DNA of 25,234 nt from an uncultured Bacteroides sp. (GTDB lineage: Bacteria; Bacteroidota; Bacteroidia; Bacteroidales; Bacteroidaceae). Positions 24,163 through 25,234 of the stretch are shown piece after piece. Numbering within the stretch: the first letter of the stretch is position 1; each line of letters starts with the position of its first letter. The notes beneath the pieces are model-generated. The model saw nothing but the letters and a program-made list of their open reading frames with translations, was not told where the DNA came from and searched no databases. The translations under genes were made by a program, and so were the position numbers. The stretch is from assembly GCA_900544675.1 (NCBI GenBank), contig UQVZ01000044.1, forward strand, positions 1 to 25,234, written 5' to 3'.

Positions 24163-24193
24163 AAAACTTACAAACTCACAAACTAAAAAATTT

Positions 24194-24832
24194 ATGAAAC
24201 ACCTGATGATGGCTGCGCTGTTCCTTCCCCTGATGGCTTGCGGAGGAGGAAATCAGCAAACACAAGCAACGGATGAAGTTGCACAAGACAGTACAAAGAA
24301 CCAAGTAATGGAAACCATTATGACGCGCCGAAGCATCCGCCAGTATAAACCGGAAGCTGTGGAACGCGAGAAGATGCAAATCATTGTGGAGTGCGGCATT
24401 AACGCTCCCAATGCCATGAACCGCCAGCCATGGGAAGTGCGCGTGGTAGACAATCCCGAATACATCAACGGAGTGACCGACCTGTATAAGAAAGCCAATC
24501 CGAAAGCGGCTGCCGACTCTACTTTCCGCAACATGTTCCGCAATGCACCTACGGTAGTCTTTATCGGGCACGATACAAAATCGGAAAGCTCGCCTTTCGA
24601 TTGCGGCTTGTTGGCAGAAAACATGATGATTTCCGCCTGGTCAATGGGAATAGGCAGTTGTTGTCTGGGAAGTCCTGCACGCTTTATGCAAAGTGCTGAG
24701 GCTGCCGAATACCTGAAAAAGCTGAACTTCAGCGAAGGCTATGAGCTGCTCTACTGCATCGGCTTCGGTTATCCCGATGAAACACCGGCTGCTAAGCCGC
24801 GTGAAGCCAGCAAGATTCAGTTTATCGAATAA
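24194..24832 (+). CDS. Nitroreductase-family lipoprotein
   Basis: 212 residues from the ATG at 24194. The frame is open further upstream to 24155, but that stretch is repeat-derived, and 24194 gives a proper lipoprotein signal: a hydrophobic run ending LPLMAC with Cys16, then GGGNQQTQ. Residues from about 38 on form an FMN-dependent nitroreductase: TRRSIRQYK (44-52), NAPNAMNRQPWE (70-81), GLLAENMMISAWSMGIGSCCLGSP (about 137-160, listed as three adjoining motifs) and a C-terminal YCIGFGYPDETP. Family members reduce nitro groups, quinones or flavins with NAD(P)H and are normally cytosolic; export and lipidation here are unusual. No gene for an electron donor is seen next to it. Gly after the lipid Cys without acidic residues suggests a periplasmic rather than surface location. 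Confidence 0.88.
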   Translation: MKHLMMAALFLPLMACGGGNQQTQATDEVAQDSTKNQVMETIMTRRSIRQYKPEAVEREKMQIIVECGINAPNAMNRQPWEVRVVDNPEYINGVTDLYKKANPKAAADSTFRNMFRNAPTVVFIGHDTKSESSPFDCGLLAENMMISAWSMGIGSCCLGSPARFMQSAEAAEYLKKLNFSEGYELLYCIGFGYPDETPAAKPREASKIQFIE

Positions 24833-24855
24833 GGTTATACCTATTAATATAAACA

Positions 24856-24900
24856 GGGGGACACAACGTAGGCTTAGTGAAGCCATACATTGTGTCCCTC
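24856..24900 (+). terminator. Two-tier hairpin after the nitroreductase gene
   Basis: GGGGGACACAA (24856-24866) pairs with TTGTGTCCCTC (24890-24900) over 11 bp with one G-U; inside, GGCT (24871-24874) pairs with AGCC (24881-24884). It begins 24 bp after the stop codon, as expected of a terminator, but no T tract follows, so factor-aided termination or 3'-end protection is equally possible. Confidence 0.6.
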
Positions 24901-25234
24901 ATTGTATCTATACAGCAAGTTTTCTCAATTGATTAACACAGTTTGTAAAACCTATTTACCGTTTATTCTTTTTAACATTCCTGATTTTATCCTCTTTCTC
25001 CCGTAAAATGCCTGTGAGGCTTAGTTCAGCTTTTAGACTACAAAACCGGAACGTTTTCGGCACATTTTATGCTTTTCTTAGGCTACAGAACCACTTAACA
25101 TACTTATTCTCAACAGATTAAACATTCTCGTTTATGTAGCCGGCGCGGCTACTGACGTGGCTGTTTCGGGCTTTTCGTCAAGTCAGGCTGTCTTACGTAA
25201 CTACTTGAACTAGAACGATTTGAGTTTTTTAATT
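24901..25234. other. Non-coding stretch at the right edge
   Basis: No open frame with gene-like features appears on either strand. An imperfect direct repeat is present: GCTTTTAGACTACAAAACC (25029-25047) and a second copy from 25071 with three extra bases (GCTTTTCTTAGGCTACAGAA then CC, ending 25092). GTAGCCG-GCG-CGGCTAC (25136-25152) is a perfect 7-bp-arm palindrome. It may belong to the upstream region of a gene outside the window. Confidence 0.4.

Larger units (their letters stand above)
23962..24184. repeat. Convergent AGTT-octamer arrays between SusD and the nitroreductase gene
   Basis: From 23962, four bases after the SusD stop, about 14 consecutive octamers begin with AGTT (AGTTTTTA, AGTTCTTT, AGTTTTTG, AGTTTGTG, AGTTTATG; one is AGTG and one is 7 bases) up to 24072. 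Three inverted units, AAAAAACT, TACAAACT and CACAAACT, lie at 24161-24184. The left segment 24018-24038 and the right segment 24164-24184 are complementary at 20 of 21 positions, and A/T pairing can continue toward 24190. The right arm ends 9 nt before the next ATG. Confidence 0.8.

Noticed and set aside
24155..24193. Upstream start adding 13 residues to the nitroreductase lipoprotein
   Set aside because: The added residues translate the octamer repeat and would bury the lipoprotein signal; the ATG at 24194 gives a standard signal peptide.

Overview
The window looks like a chromosome segment of a Bacteroidales bacterium, most likely Bacteroides or Phocaeicola. The evidence is two SusC/SusD-type outer-membrane pairs, lipoproteins with acidic residues after the lipid-modified cysteine, repeated TAnnTTTG boxes (the Bacteroidetes -7 promoter element) ahead of genes, A/T-rich start regions without clear Shine-Dalgarno sites, and Bacteroides-like versions of PriA, Upp, ATP-dependent PEP carboxykinase and PdxST. 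Species cannot be fixed from the sequence alone.

Layout. 1-1500 is visibly AT-rich and accessory-looking: the 3' end of an unrecognised gene, an unrecognised 215-residue protein and an orphan minimal nucleotidyltransferase (MNT fold), with several hairpins between them. 1781-8482 is a three-gene glycan-uptake operon: SusC-like transporter, SusD-like surface lipoprotein, and a lipoprotein with two Fn3-like domains and a beta-helix (DUF4957/DUF5123 type). It ends at a terminator and carries no hydrolase, lyase or regulator. 8809-9414 is a small outer-membrane beta-barrel protein facing a Gfo/Idh/MocA oxidoreductase (9497-10474, minus strand); they share a long inverted-repeat terminator.

10574-14454 is priA, a YcdX-type PHP phosphoesterase and a low-molecular-weight tyrosine phosphatase on the plus strand, meeting upp (minus) after only 8 bp. 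pckA (15436-17043) is divergent from upp, has codon use suggesting high expression, and ends in a classic terminator. pdxS-pdxT (17217-18669) makes pyridoxal phosphate and ends in another terminator. 19142-23957 is a second SusC/SusD pair, again without enzymes. 24194-24832 is a nitroreductase-family protein with a lipoprotein signal. The last 330 bases hold no gene I can support.

The least ordinary material is intergenic. (i) Two gaps (13775-13976 and 23962-24184) are built from degenerate octamers with a constant AGTT, in direct orientation after the upstream stop codon and in inverted orientation (AACT) just before the next start codon. The second can fold a 21-bp stem with one mismatch that ends 9 nt from the start codon. 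(ii) Two other gaps (8589-8698 and 18779-18893) hold tandem arrays of short palindromes at 21-24 bp spacing, unrelated in sequence but alike in architecture. (iii) A dispersed repeat with core CACAGATTACACAGATTA occurs as a bidirectional terminator at 9423-9493 and as a single arm at 24140-24162. I see no CRISPR, rRNA, tRNA, transposase or phage gene.
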